A stretch of 64,000 nt of DNA from Flexibacter flexilis DSM 6793 (GCF_900112255.1 NZ_FOLE01000006.1:1-64000); one strand, 5' to 3'; counted from the first letter of the stretch, positions 1 through 9,857 are shown. The notes: generated by a model from the letters alone, not told the origin. Program-made: numbers and translations.

Positions 1-86
1 CCCCACCCCGACACAAAACCCCACCCCGACACAAAAACCCCACCCCGACACAAAAACCCCACCCCGACACAAAACCCCACCCCCGA
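1..86. repeat. Tandem repeat, 18-19 bp unit, four copies plus a partial
   Basis: Four head-to-tail copies of CCCCACCCCGACACAAAA (third-position A-run varies between four and five A) occupy 1-18, 19-37, 38-56 and 57-74, with a partial fifth copy at 75-86. The array runs off the left edge of the window, so its true length is unknown. No sensible protein is encoded. It is strongly C-rich on this strand and unlike the surrounding DNA. Confidence 0.9.
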
Positions 87-107
87 CCCCTCCCCAGTGG
101 GGAGGGG
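87..107. repeat. Perfect GC-rich hairpin next to the tandem repeat
   Basis: CCCCTCCCC at 87-95 pairs perfectly with GGGGAGGGG at 99-107 around a 3-nt AGT loop. It abuts the tandem array directly. It could terminate a gene lying left of the window, but no T-run follows on the plus strand; it may instead be a dispersed repeat of this genome. Confidence 0.75.
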
Positions 108-470
108 AAGAAAACAGAGACGCGCTGATGAAAAAGATACACGCAAAAAAGACACGCATTGAAATACGTGTCTATGGGAAATAAAATAAATGATACGCAC
201 CAAGGCAATTTTAATGTTTGTGGTAAAGCAGTGATTTTTAGTGCCTGCACATCCAATACTCATTGATTGCTTTTATATCATTATAAAATAACTTCTTATA
301 TTTATCTGATGGATAAATGTAAAGTGTGCCAAAAAAAATCATCCAATATTATTGATAGTAAGGCGATTACGAAGCATAATTTAGGCTTAATATAACCACA
401 AAATCAAAAACATATATTTGGCGATTATAGAATAATCTATTTGTATAACGTACTGTTTTTGAATCTTCTT
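108..470. other. Intergenic stretch before the first TonB receptor
   Basis: AT-rich and without a credible gene. It holds a small imperfect hairpin (GACACG at 151-156 pairing with CGTGTC at 167-172) and a candidate -7 promoter element close to its right end; nothing else was recognised. Confidence 0.5.
413..420 (+). promoter_or_regulatory. Candidate -7 promoter element for the TonB receptor
   Basis: TATATTTG matches the Bacteroidota -7 consensus TAnnTTTG and lies about 50 bp before the preferred ATG at 471. No good TTTG/TTG element stands 17-23 bp upstream, so only the -7 part is supported. Confidence 0.4.
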
Positions 471-2684
471 ATGAAAAAAATCTTACTTTTTGTTTTTATT
501 AGCATGATGTCTGTTTCGGCACTTGCACAAATTGTTCCTACAGCCGAAGACACGATGCGTTATGAGAACTTGTTAATGCTATCGCTGGAAGAGCTCATGA
601 ATATAGAGGTCTCTACCGCATCCAAAAACAATGAAAAATTGGGCGATGCGCCCGCCATTTTTTCCATTATCACCCAAAACGATATTCAAAGCTATGGGGC
701 AAACAATATTTTGGATTTGCTTGACCGCGTAACGAGTGTTTATTCTATGGGTTCGGCTTTGCTGCCCGACAATGTGGTTTCGATACGCGGCGATGCTACT
801 ACGCATTACAATAACCATGTGTTGGTGCTTATCAATGGCCGACCTTTTCGCGATAACATTGGTGGTGGTATCCGCATGGCCTTGTACTTGATGTACCCGT
901 TGGCGCGTATTACTCGCATCGAAATCATTCGCGGACCAGGTTCGGTGCTATACGGAACGGGGGCTTATACGGGCGTAATTAATATTATTACTAAAGAAGC
1001 CGACAAACAAAATTCGACGGTTTCCGCATCGGTGGGCGGCTTTGGTCGTTCGCAGATTTCGGCTGTAACAGGCAAAAAGTTTGGTCATTTTGCCATTAGT
1101 GGCGGCGTTAATGCGTTACAAGAAAAAGGTTGGGATTTTACAGCTTCCGACAATGGCTATTTTGGTTCGTCTCCACGTGTTACGCGCACCATCAAAATGC
1201 TACAAGAAGGTATCGGGGCAGATTTGAATATGAAATACAAAGACCTGACAGCCAGTGCATATTATGGCAACAGTAAGCAACGCGCCATGTACTTCCCGCA
1301 ATCGTGGTCGAGCTACACAAGCATTACCAAAAATGGCGATACGTCACAAGTGTACAAAGATTATAACGCCATCAACGAAGTGTTTTTTGGGGATTTGGGC
1401 TACCGCAAAGACATTACCAAAAACTGGAACTTGGCTGTAAACGGCACTTTCAACCGCACCAAACTCACCGAAGCCAGCGAAGACGCCAACGATGATATTG
1501 CCGTTTCGACTTCTACCGACTGGATTGGCGAATTTACTAACACCTTCAAACTTGGCACAAAAGGTAATTTGTTGGTTGGCGGCCTCGCCAACGGCATTAG
1601 CGGCGAACAAACTTTTCCGATTAGCCTCAAAAAAGACAAAACAACTGCCGCGCCTTATCAAGCCGTTGGATTTGGTAGTTTTAATATCTACAACGATCAT
1701 TTGGGCAAAAACCCTGACGCGCCGTATATCATTGAGCCTTACGAGGAAGTTTGGTATTCGGGCTACGTGCAAGCCGACTACAAAGTATTGCCCGAACTTA
1801 AATTAGTGGCAGGTGGCCAAGTGAATAAAGTCCCCAAAATCAAAGCCGATTTTGTGCCGCGTTTGGGTGCGATTTATAATTTTTCGGACGAAATCGGGAC
1901 TAAAATTTTGTATGGAGAAGCTTTTCGGGTAGGCTCATCCTCGGAGCGATTTATTAAGGTTGATTTTGTTTTTGGAGATAAAAATTTGAAACCCGAAAAA
2001 ATTCGTACAACGGAAATAATGCTTTTCTTCAAAGATAAAAACAATAAATTTAACTCATCGCTGACCTATTTCCATAGCGACCAAAACAACCTGATCAACC
2101 GCTCGGCACAAGCGGCCATAGATGCCCATTTGCCTACAAGTGAACTGATTATCAATACGGGTAAGCGTATTTCGCAGGGTTTAGAGTTTGATTTTGTGTA
2201 TAATTTGAACCGTTATTTTAATATGCAAGGTTCGTTTACGGCCATGAGCAGCCTCGACAAGGTAAATGCAAAAACAGCGGCTCATACGGACACTATTTAT
2301 GAAGTAAGCGACTATCAGGCTACGCCACAAAGCATGGCCAAAGCGGGTATTACTTACAATGGAAATGGTATAATGGTTGGTATTTTTGATAGCTTCTTTC
2401 AAGGAACATTGCGCACAAACCAATACGGCACGGCTCTAATGCCTCGCCTGAATCCTGCTATCCAGTCGTTTCATTGGCTTTCGGCGCAAGTGCAATTAGA
2501 TTTGTACCGAATATTGAATGGCAAAGCCTTAGAAGGCTTACAATTAGGCGTTTATGGCAAGAATCTTTTGAATGAAAAAGTCATGATGGCGGACCCTCAA
2601 TTTGGAATCAATTCAATGCCTGCGCGTGGTGGCCGCCAAATTATGTTTTCGATAAGTTATACTTTCGACCGCATGGGACAGTAA
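471..2684 (+). CDS. TonB-dependent outer membrane receptor
   Basis: An outer membrane active-transport channel driven by TonB; the FepA/CirA-like plug suggests a small ligand such as a siderophore or cobalamin, but the substrate cannot be read from sequence. I chose the ATG at 471 over an upstream in-frame TTG at 441 because it opens a clean signal peptide (MKKILLFVFISMMSVSALAQ). A plug domain follows directly, with the RIEIIRGPGSVLYGTGA motif and an LMNIEVSTASK segment in place of the carboxypeptidase-like domain seen in many Bacteroidota receptors. The rest is a 22-strand-type barrel. It ends a few residues past an aromatic beta-strand. No SusD-like partner or siderophore gene is adjacent, so it is a solitary receptor. 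Family is secure; the ligand is not. Confidence 0.93.
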   Translation: MKKILLFVFISMMSVSALAQIVPTAEDTMRYENLLMLSLEELMNIEVSTASKNNEKLGDAPAIFSIITQNDIQSYGANNILDLLDRVTSVYSMGSALLPDNVVSIRGDATTHYNNHVLVLINGRPFRDNIGGGIRMALYLMYPLARITRIEIIRGPGSVLYGTGAYTGVINIITKEADKQNSTVSASVGGFGRSQISAVTGKKFGHFAISGGVNALQEKGWDFTASDNGYFGSSPRVTRTIKMLQEGIGADLNMKYKDLTASAYYGNSKQRAMYFPQSWSSYTSITKNGDTSQVYKDYNAINEVFFGDLGYRKDITKNWNLAVNGTFNRTKLTEASEDANDDIAVSTSTDWIGEFTNTFKLGTKGNLLVGGLANGISGEQTFPISLKKDKTTAAPYQAVGFGSFNIYNDHLGKNPDAPYIIEPYEEVWYSGYVQADYKVLPELKLVAGGQVNKVPKIKADFVPRLGAIYNFSDEIGTKILYGEAFRVGSSSERFIKVDFVFGDKNLKPEKIRTTEIMLFFKDKNNKFNSSLTYFHSDQNNLINRSAQAAIDAHLPTSELIINTGKRISQGLEFDFVYNLNRYFNMQGSFTAMSSLDKVNAKTAAHTDTIYEVSDYQATPQSMAKAGITYNGNGIMVGIFDSFFQGTLRTNQYGTALMPRLNPAIQSFHWLSAQVQLDLYRILNGKALEGLQLGVYGKNLLNEKVMMADPQFGINSMPARGGRQIMFSISYTFDRMGQ

Positions 2685-2710
2685 TTTTCCACGCACAATT
2701 TTTCCATAAA

Positions 2711-2752
2711 AAGAAACCCTATAAAGTGATGAGCCTTATAGGGTTTCTTTTT
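2711..2752. terminator. Bidirectional terminator between convergent genes
   Basis: AAGAAACCCTATAA (2711-2724) pairs with TTATAGGGTTTCTT (2736-2749) and is flanked by A- and T-runs on the two sides. It separates the TonB receptor from the convergent glycogen synthase and can serve both. Confidence 0.85.
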
Positions 2753-2757
2753 GGGAG

Positions 2758-4599
2758 TTAATTCTTTGCGCCGACGCGCTCCAATGCCACATCGTAGGCT
2801 TTGTTATAATAAGTTACTAAGTTTTGCCAATCAAAATCACTGGACGAACGCTCTACGCGGTTGCGCAGCTCAATGCGGTCGCGGCGCGAGAGTTGCACAA
2901 AATCAAACATGATTTCGGCCATTTGCTCGGCGGCTTCATAGAAACCCCTGTCGCGGCGATGAATCATATAAATGCCTTTGTCGTCGTGGTCGGGCATGGC
3001 TTTTTCTACATAATCCCCGAAACCCGCCAAATCGCTGGTAATGGTTGGTACACCACTGGCAATACATTCGAGTGGCGTATAACCCCATGGCTCGTAGTAA
3101 CTTGGGAAAACACCCAAATGGCAACCGCGCACAAACTGGCCGTATTCCATGGCAAAAAGTGGATTGGTTGGAGCAATAAAATCGGGGTGATAGACGATTT
3201 TTACGCGGTCGTCGTAGTGATTCACCAGATTGGATTTGCGCAAAAACTGCAAAATTTCGTCATGATCGCTATTCTCCAAATCGTGCGTAACCACTGAGGG
3301 CAACTGCTGCGACTTCCAAGACTGAATCGTACGGCGCAAACGCAGTTTCCAGTAATCGTCCACAAACTCATTAAGGTCGGGCAGCTTGGTTTCTTGGCTG
3401 GCCGCCGCCGTATGAAATAATTTTGTACCCACTTGTTTTACAATCGCCTCGCAATCTTGGCGTATTTCCTCCATCACGGCGCGAGAGTGCAAAGCCTGCG
3501 AATTGATAGAACGGAACGGCTGTTTGGTAATAAAAAACATTACGACAGTCGTGTCTATGCCCGCGTGTTTCATTTTCCAGTTGAGCCGCGCGAGAGCTTC
3601 GAGCGTGAGGTCATAACCTTTATTACGGTACTCAAAACGGCCAGATGTGAAAAAGTAAAGCGTATTGTCCAAATCAAAAGAATAGCTTTGGAAAAAATGC
3701 CCCATCACAAACTGATTGATTTGCTCTTTGAAACGCTGATGCAATACCTGAAATTCATGTAAAGCTGTAAACCGCTCAATATTAAGGCCATTTGGTAATA
3801 TTACGTCGGGTTTTCTTCCTAAGAAATGAATACATTCTTGCGCTGTTACCTCGCTTACAGTCGTGAAGACGTGCGCACCATGTGCGGCGGCGCGTTCGGT
3901 TTTGGCAATGGCTATTACGTTGAAGCGTTGCGCTTCTTCGTACCAATTAATATGAGATAGTCGGTCGTAAAAAAACGGATCGTTCATGGCCACATAACGC
4001 CCCAATAGTGTGGCGTGTGTGGTGAATAGCAAACCCATACGCGTATTTTGGCGGCGTAGGTCAGGGATTGGCATGGCGGCCATCCATTCATGGAAATGCG
4101 CTAAAATATTGCAGTCGGCGGCCAACGGCGAATGTTCGAGGGTTTGCAAAAAGACTTTGGTCAAATACCCAAAAGCCACCACCTGACTGAACAAGTCGTC
4201 GCCTTCGGGCGATGCAATATCGTGATGCTCCCAAAGTTCGTATTTGAGTGCGCCGAGTTTGTTATAAATACTAAATGGATTGAAAAGTACCACACGAGGC
4301 CGCCCCGTTACTAACCAAGTGCCGTAATGTACCTCAAAACCAGCCTCGCGCATACGTTGTACGGCTTGGCCATACACGCCGCTCAAATCGTCGGTTGGTT
4401 CAAATTCTGCCGAAACGTTTTTATGTAAATAAGTCCCGATAAGGCAATAGTCATCGCCCCATTTTTCCATCATCGTAGGAGCTTTAGAGCGAATAACGGT
4501 ATAAATGCCGCCGAGTTGGTTGCAAACTTCCCACGCCACTTCTACAAGCAAGTTGCGACGCGAGTTGGTTTGGGTGGTTGGTGTAAGGCTGTTTTGCAT
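2758..4599 (-). CDS. GT3-family (eukaryote-type) glycogen synthase
   Basis: Transfers glucose from a nucleotide sugar to the non-reducing end of glycogen in the cytoplasm. The protein of 613 residues follows the animal/yeast GYS family throughout: EVAWEVCNQLGGIYTV near the N-terminus, AHFHEWMAA and FTTHATLLGRYV in the acceptor domain, NKGYDLTLEALARLN, and FPSYYEPWGYTPLECIASG at the nucleotide-sugar site. Near the C-terminus (about residues 572-584) the arrangement RRxRxxxRxRxxR matches the arginine cluster that binds glucose-6-phosphate in the eukaryotic enzymes. The long phosphorylated tails of animal enzymes are missing. It is a single-gene unit with a terminator behind it. GT3 enzymes are established in Bacteroidota, so this need not be recent transfer. 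Confidence 0.93.
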   Translation of the reverse strand: MQNSLTPTTQTNSRRNLLVEVAWEVCNQLGGIYTVIRSKAPTMMEKWGDDYCLIGTYLHKNVSAEFEPTDDLSGVYGQAVQRMREAGFEVHYGTWLVTGRPRVVLFNPFSIYNKLGALKYELWEHHDIASPEGDDLFSQVVAFGYLTKVFLQTLEHSPLAADCNILAHFHEWMAAMPIPDLRRQNTRMGLLFTTHATLLGRYVAMNDPFFYDRLSHINWYEEAQRFNVIAIAKTERAAAHGAHVFTTVSEVTAQECIHFLGRKPDVILPNGLNIERFTALHEFQVLHQRFKEQINQFVMGHFFQSYSFDLDNTLYFFTSGRFEYRNKGYDLTLEALARLNWKMKHAGIDTTVVMFFITKQPFRSINSQALHSRAVMEEIRQDCEAIVKQVGTKLFHTAAASQETKLPDLNEFVDDYWKLRLRRTIQSWKSQQLPSVVTHDLENSDHDEILQFLRKSNLVNHYDDRVKIVYHPDFIAPTNPLFAMEYGQFVRGCHLGVFPSYYEPWGYTPLECIASGVPTITSDLAGFGDYVEKAMPDHDDKGIYMIHRRDRGFYEAAEQMAEIMFDFVQLSRRDRIELRNRVERSSSDFDWQNLVTYYNKAYDVALERVGAKN

Positions 4600-5042
4600 A
4601 TTGTATGGTAAACTGTTGAGCTATTGTGTCTTTTGATAAATATCAATTTAGTTTAAATGCTTTTCCAATAATGATTTGTACGTCAAATACATAACGTTTC
4701 TTTTTATTGGATAACTTTTTTTAATGAATAAACTGCTGTCTGGCAGACACCGCAAAACGTAATCTGAAATTACAAGTTTGGATGGTGTGTAGTGGCAATA
4801 TATCAAAAAAATGTTAGCTTATCCAAACAGAAAACAAAAACACTGTTTCGGTAATATGTACAATATACCAATGCCGCAGTAATTGCTTTGTGTACATAAT
4901 GTTGCGGGGTGGAGTGCTGTGTTTTTACAAAACTTTTTCATCTGCTTAGGCCAAAGGCTTTTTTTTACGAGAAAATTTCTAAGATTTGCAAATAGTTGCC
5001 ATTGGCACAAATACTATTTTGTTAATCTTTCTTTTCGTAGCA
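4600..5042. other. Divergent intergenic region, no gene seen
   Basis: This AT-rich stretch lies between the divergently transcribed glycogen synthase and aminopeptidase genes and must hold both promoters. I found no full TAnnTTTG match in either orientation and no convincing gene. Near misses occur just before the aminopeptidase start. Confidence 0.5.
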
Positions 5043-6332
5043 ATGAAATATTTACCAATTGACTCCAAGTTATTTATAGATAATCGTAAACGCTTTGCGG
5101 CGCAACTCAAGCCCAAATCCGTTGCCTTTTTCCATTCTAACGACATCATGCCGACCAACGCCGACGGCACGATGCTTTTCCGCCAAAACAACGATTTGCT
5201 TTACCTTTCGGGCATCGACCAAGAAGAATCTATTTTGGTGTTGTTCCCCGACGCGCACGAGCCGCAATACCGCGAAATGCTTTTTTTGCGCGAAACCAAC
5301 GAATACATCGCCGTTTGGGAAGGCCATAAATTCACCAAACCAGAAGCCCGCGAAACTTCTGGTATTCAGACGATCTACTGGCTTTCGGACTTTGAAAAAA
5401 TATTGCCAATTCTGATGAGTGAGGCCGAAAATGTGTACCTCAACACCAACGAACACACGCGTGCGGTGATAGAAGTAGAAACACGTGATGCCCGTTTTAT
5501 CAAATCGTGCCAAGCACGTTATCCGTTGCACCGCTACGAACGCAGCGCACCGATTATGCACCGCCTCAGAGCCATCAAATCGGATATAGAAGTGGGATTG
5601 ATTCAGCAGGCTTGCAACATCACGGAAAAAGGTTTCCGCCGCTTGCTGGGTTTCGTAAAACCAAACGTAACCGAATACGAAATCGAAGCCGAACTTATCC
5701 ACGAGTTTGTACGCAACCGTTCCAAAGGTTTTGCGTATTCGCCGATTATCGCTTCGGGCGCGAATGCTTGCGTGCTTCATTACATCGAAAACAATCAGAT
5801 TTGTAAAGATGGCGATTTGATTTTGTTGGACGTAGCCGCCGAATATGCCAATTACGCTTCAGACCTAACGCGTTGCGTACCTGCGAACGGTCGTTTTTCG
5901 CCACGCCAAAAAGAAGTGTATAACGCCGTGTTGCGTGTGATGCGCAAGTCTATCCAACGCCTCGTGGTGGGTAACAATTGGATTGATTATCACAAAGAAG
6001 TAGGCGCGTTTATGGAAGAAGAATTAGTGAATTTGGGCTTGATTAGTTTGCAAGACATCAAAAACCAAAACCCTGACGTGCCCGCCTACAAAAAATATTT
6101 TATGCATGGCGCGTCGCACCATTTGGGCTTAGACGTGCACGACGTGGGCAGCAAATACCACACGTTCGAAGCAGGCATGGTGTTTACTTGCGAACCAGGC
6201 ATTTATATTCGTGAAGAAGGCTTAGGCGTTCGCATCGAAAACAATATCCTGATTACGCCAGACGGCAACCGCGATTTGATGGCTTCTATTCCTGTGGAAG
6301 TGGACGAAATCGAAGATTTGATGAATCGTTAA
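5043..6332 (+). CDS. pepP: Xaa-Pro aminopeptidase (aminopeptidase P, M24)
   Basis: A cytosolic dimetal exopeptidase that removes an N-terminal residue preceding proline. The ATG at 5043 gives MKYLPIDSKLFIDNRKRF, the normal N-terminus of the family; an earlier in-frame start would add an unrelated hydrophobic stretch. The N-terminal half is the aminopeptidase-P accessory domain. The pita-bread catalytic domain follows, with predicted metal ligands D263 (LLDVAAEY), D274 (ASDLTR), H359 (HGASHHLG), E384 (CEPGIYIREE) and E399 (VRIEN). At 429 residues it has standard length. It is transcribed alone and shares a bidirectional terminator with tamL. Confidence 0.93.
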   Translation: MKYLPIDSKLFIDNRKRFAAQLKPKSVAFFHSNDIMPTNADGTMLFRQNNDLLYLSGIDQEESILVLFPDAHEPQYREMLFLRETNEYIAVWEGHKFTKPEARETSGIQTIYWLSDFEKILPILMSEAENVYLNTNEHTRAVIEVETRDARFIKSCQARYPLHRYERSAPIMHRLRAIKSDIEVGLIQQACNITEKGFRRLLGFVKPNVTEYEIEAELIHEFVRNRSKGFAYSPIIASGANACVLHYIENNQICKDGDLILLDVAAEYANYASDLTRCVPANGRFSPRQKEVYNAVLRVMRKSIQRLVVGNNWIDYHKEVGAFMEEELVNLGLISLQDIKNQNPDVPAYKKYFMHGASHHLGLDVHDVGSKYHTFEAGMVFTCEPGIYIREEGLGVRIENNILITPDGNRDLMASIPVEVDEIEDLMNR

Positions 6333-6341
6333 TCTGAAACA

Positions 6342-6380
6342 AAAATGCCGATACGCGTAAATGTTGCGTATCGGCATTTT
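6342..6380. terminator. Bidirectional terminator between pepP and tamL
   Basis: A perfect 15-bp stem, AAAATGCCGATACGC (6342-6356) with its complement at 6366-6380, sits between two convergent genes and ends in A/T runs on both sides. Confidence 0.9.
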
Positions 6381-6382
6381 GT

Positions 6383-8836
6383 TTAAAATGGATAACCAAT
6401 CCCCACGTTAAGCAACGTTTGGCCTTTGTCGCGCCATTTGTGCAGCACCCAACGTTTGTTGAGCGTCTCGGCAGGGTCGTAGGTTTTTGCACTTACATCG
6501 AAGCGCACAATCATAAACGAGAAATTCAGGCGCAAGCCAGCCCCAACACCCAATGCGATTTGTTCCCAGAAACGCGTAGCACGAAATTGCGCTCCCGCAT
6601 TTTGTTCTGATTCCGTCAGTGCCCATGTGTTGCCAGCGTCCGCAAACAAAGCCGTTTCCACAAAACCAAACAGCTTTTGACGCAATTCGATATTGGCTTC
6701 CATGATGATATTGCCTGCTTGTTCGTACTGATAAGTAGCTTTGCCCGAAGCGTCGCGGTAGGTGTACGAACCCAGCCCCAAACGGCGCGGAGCCCAAGCA
6801 CGCACACTGTTACTTCCTCCACTAAAAAAATATTTTTCCCAAGGCAAAGTAGCGGTAGAGCTACCCGCAAACTGTCCAATAGGAACGGCAGCCCCTGCAT
6901 TGAGGCGGGCGGCAATCATAGTAGATTTGGAGGCAGGCTGATAAAATCGGAAGTCCGCATTCACTTTTACATAGCGATAGTATTGCAACTTGAAAAGTTC
7001 TTCGCTATTATTCTTCAAAATTGTTTTGTTCAGAAAACTGGGCAGCAAACCACCAATTTCAGCATTTACTCTAAAATATTTAGAACGCTTGTGCGAACCT
7101 GTTTGGTTGGTATTGTGCATATAATACGCCCCGAAACTAGTAACTAGCGAATTATTGAAGCTCATTATCAGGCTGTTGCCATTAATGGCCTGTGTTATCA
7201 GAAAATCTCGAAAATCTGTATCAATGTTTCTGGTATGGTTCACGCTTACATCTATGGGCGTAACACCAATCTGTGAATAAGGTGTAGTTTGAATGGTATA
7301 AGTAAGCGAGGCTTTAATAATGTTACGAGCATATTCGGGGCGCGTAACAGAGGTATAACCACCAATAAAACGCGTGCGCGGCGAATACGGATTTAGTTCT
7401 TGACTGAGCTTGGAAGGCAAAAGCGCATTAGGGAACGAAAGAGATGCATTAAAGCCCCATTCCGTTGCTCTGTAAATCCTATCTGACTGAAAGGCACTGA
7501 GTTGCCCTTCTTGCGAATAGCGTCCGCCCAATTCAAAAATTCCTAAATATCGAAAAACATTACGTACTTTAAACGTCCCATTTACAAACGGGCCTGGCGC
7601 ACCCTGACTCACCACCAAACCCAATTCGTCCGAGACTTGGTAACGAGGCAAACGGCTCGTAAAGATGTTTAGTTTGAGTTTGCCGCCTGTACTGTCAAAA
7701 TTAAAATTCACGAATTTGTAAATGTCCATGCTGGCCAATTGTGCCTGCGAATTTTGGATTTTGGAATAGCTGTACCATTCGGGCGGGTGCTGCAAAATCT
7801 TGGTATCTACTATTTTATCCGAAAAATCTCTTTCGTTTGTTTTATAAAAAACCTGATTATACGTCCACGTCGTGTCGGGGGCTGTGCCTCTGTCGTTGTC
7901 TATAAAAAATCGTATATTATTGATCCTGTATGGCTTATGTCGGCCGTTGGCGGGGTTTTGAATCAAAAATTTAAGACTTGTTCCGTAAAATTTCTGGCGC
8001 AAAGTATCAGGCAAAGCCGTATCAGCTACCACACTGATGTATTTGCGGCTAAAAGCAAAATAGCCCGAATTACGAAGTAGTCTGTCGATGCGGTCGCGTT
8101 CGGAGATAAGGTTATTTTGTTTATAAATTTCGTCGGGCTTTACGGACACTTGCTTGGCTGTACTGTCCAACAAATGTTGTATGCGTGCGTCGTCGGTAAC
8201 GTACTGAACTTTATAAATCTTGTGGGGTTCGTTTTCTGTAATCTGGTAAGTAATCGTGATTTTGCGAAATCGCTCTTTGAAGCTGTACGAAACCCGCGCG
8301 TCAAAATATCCTTGATTGAACAAATATGTTTGGATTTCGTGCGCCGTTTTTTGGGTTTGGAGCGTATCCAACACTACGGGCGGTTCGCCTACTACGCGCA
8401 TCATCCAGTTGCCTTCGTCGAGTTTGGTTTGGAGCTTTTGTAGTTTCTTGTCTCGTTTGGCCTCCAGCTTCGTTACACGCTTTACGTTTTGGGTGTCGGC
8501 ATGAATTTTGGTGGCATAGCGCAACTTTGTTTTTTCGATGTCTTCCTTGATTTTTTCGGGTTTGTAGAATTTTTTCCCCGCAAAATAAGCGTACAGATAA
8601 GGCATAGACTCCAATACCTTACGGTTGCCTTTTTGTTGAAAAAGCATTTCTATTTCTTCTTGTGAGTTGTGTTTGTTGCCTTTCACTACTTGCCGCGTGA
8701 GCAAATATTTATCTTTCTCCAAAAAAGTAGCACTCACACAACCCGACAAAAAACAAGCCAGTACACACACGTGGGTCAGCGGATTTTTGCCCAGACGGTT
8801 TACCCAAATATAAATACAACAAAAATGGCGCATCAA
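6383..8836 (-). CDS. tamL: TamL-like lipoprotein: POTRA and Omp85 barrel
   Basis: A BamA/TamA-superfamily (Omp85) outer membrane protein of 817 residues. In Bacteroidota the TamA counterpart is a lipoprotein (TamL) thought to work with TamB in outer membrane protein or lipid delivery. The sequence shows a lipobox LSGC with the acylated Cys at residue 33. POTRA-like repeats follow in the first half (segments around YLFNQGYFDARVSY and LLRNSGYFAF), then a C-terminal 16-strand barrel ending in GIGYPF. The FFSGGSNSVRAWAPRRLG segment is the conserved Omp85 VRGF/Y-type motif. No tamB gene lies next to it; the neighbours are pepP (convergent) and rfbA. The n-region before the lipobox is unusually long, and no alternative start is evident. 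Confidence 0.85.
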   Translation of the reverse strand: MMRHFCCIYIWVNRLGKNPLTHVCVLACFLSGCVSATFLEKDKYLLTRQVVKGNKHNSQEEIEMLFQQKGNRKVLESMPYLYAYFAGKKFYKPEKIKEDIEKTKLRYATKIHADTQNVKRVTKLEAKRDKKLQKLQTKLDEGNWMMRVVGEPPVVLDTLQTQKTAHEIQTYLFNQGYFDARVSYSFKERFRKITITYQITENEPHKIYKVQYVTDDARIQHLLDSTAKQVSVKPDEIYKQNNLISERDRIDRLLRNSGYFAFSRKYISVVADTALPDTLRQKFYGTSLKFLIQNPANGRHKPYRINNIRFFIDNDRGTAPDTTWTYNQVFYKTNERDFSDKIVDTKILQHPPEWYSYSKIQNSQAQLASMDIYKFVNFNFDSTGGKLKLNIFTSRLPRYQVSDELGLVVSQGAPGPFVNGTFKVRNVFRYLGIFELGGRYSQEGQLSAFQSDRIYRATEWGFNASLSFPNALLPSKLSQELNPYSPRTRFIGGYTSVTRPEYARNIIKASLTYTIQTTPYSQIGVTPIDVSVNHTRNIDTDFRDFLITQAINGNSLIMSFNNSLVTSFGAYYMHNTNQTGSHKRSKYFRVNAEIGGLLPSFLNKTILKNNSEELFKLQYYRYVKVNADFRFYQPASKSTMIAARLNAGAAVPIGQFAGSSTATLPWEKYFFSGGSNSVRAWAPRRLGLGSYTYRDASGKATYQYEQAGNIIMEANIELRQKLFGFVETALFADAGNTWALTESEQNAGAQFRATRFWEQIALGVGAGLRLNFSFMIVRFDVSAKTYDPAETLNKRWVLHKWRDKGQTLLNVGIGYPF

Positions 8837-8911
8837 GAATATTTTTTCAGATGAACGAATTAGCTACAAAATTGGCAGGATTACAAGTGTTTTTCTATTC
8901 GATTAACGAAA

Positions 8912-8946
8912 AAAACCCCAAGCCATTATTGCGGTTTGGGGTTTTG
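8912..8946 (-). terminator. Terminator of rfbA
   Basis: AAAACCCCAA pairs with TTGGGGTTTT around a short loop; on the minus strand the stem is followed by a run of T. It lies 20 bp beyond the rfbA stop. Confidence 0.8.
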
Positions 8947-8967
8947 TATCAAATTTCGTGCAGCAAA

Positions 8968-9834
8968 TTACTTGCCCTCGGCCAATTCTACCAAATATTT
9001 GCCATAGCCACTTTTTACGAGAGGTTGCGCAATTTTGCGCAATTGGTCGGCATCAATGTAGCCCATACGGAACGCCACTTCTTCGATACAGCCGATTTTC
9101 AGCCCCTGACGCTCTTCGATTACCTGTACAAAGTTGCCAGCCTGCATCAAAGAAGTAAAAGTACCAGTGTCGAGCCATGCCGTACCTCTATCCAACACGC
9201 CTACTTTGAGTTTGCCGCGTTCGAGATATACCTTGTTTACGTCGGTGATTTCAAGTTCGCCGCGTGGACTTGGCTTGAGGTTTTTGGCAATATTTACTAC
9301 CTCATTATCATAAAAATAAAGGCCTGGTACAGCAAAATTTGATTTCGGATTCAGCGGTTTTTCTTCAATAGAAATCGCTTGATTATCTTCATTAAATTCT
9401 ACTACGCCATAGCGTTCGGGGTCTTGTACGTGGTAAGCAAACACTACGCCACCGTCTGGGTCGCTATTGGCTTGCAGTAGCTTGGGCATACCCGAACCAT
9501 AAAAAATATTATCGCCCAAAATCAAGGCTACTTTATCGTTGCCAATGAACTCTTCTCCAATGACAAAGGCCTGCGCCAAACCGTCTGGACTTGGTTGGAC
9601 GGCATAGCTAAACGAACAGCCCAAATTTTTACCGTCGCCCAACAATTTTTGGAAATGTGGCAAATCGTGCGGTGTAGAAATAATCAGGATTTCGCGAATG
9701 CCAGAAAGCATCAGTACCGACAAAGGGTAATAAATCATGGGTTTATCATAAACAGGCATAAGCTGTTTACTTACCGCTAACGTAAGCGGGTGTAGGCGCG
9801 TACCCGAGCCGCCAGCCAGAATAATTCCTTTCAT
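8968..9834 (-). CDS. rfbA: Glucose-1-phosphate thymidylyltransferase
   Basis: Makes dTDP-glucose from glucose-1-phosphate and dTTP, the first step of dTDP-L-rhamnose synthesis for surface polysaccharide. The 288-residue protein begins with the nucleotidyltransferase signature [16 protein letters not shown]. It then shows the family segments [28 protein letters not shown], the sugar-binding EEKP segment and TAWLDTGT. Length and sequence are typical of RmlA. The rest of the rhamnose pathway (rfbB, C, D) is not in this window; the gene is monocistronic with its own candidate promoter and terminator. Confidence 0.96.
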   Translation of the reverse strand: MKGIILAGGSGTRLHPLTLAVSKQLMPVYDKPMIYYPLSVLMLSGIREILIISTPHDLPHFQKLLGDGKNLGCSFSYAVQPSPDGLAQAFVIGEEFIGNDKVALILGDNIFYGSGMPKLLQANSDPDGGVVFAYHVQDPERYGVVEFNEDNQAISIEEKPLNPKSNFAVPGLYFYDNEVVNIAKNLKPSPRGELEITDVNKVYLERGKLKVGVLDRGTAWLDTGTFTSLMQAGNFVQVIEERQGLKIGCIEEVAFRMGYIDADQLRKIAQPLVKSGYGKYLVELAEGK

Positions 9835-9857
9835 AAATAATACAATATCGTTTTTTG

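Noticed and set aside
441-470. Upstream TTG start for the first TonB receptor
   Set aside because: Would put ten extra residues in front of a complete signal peptide.
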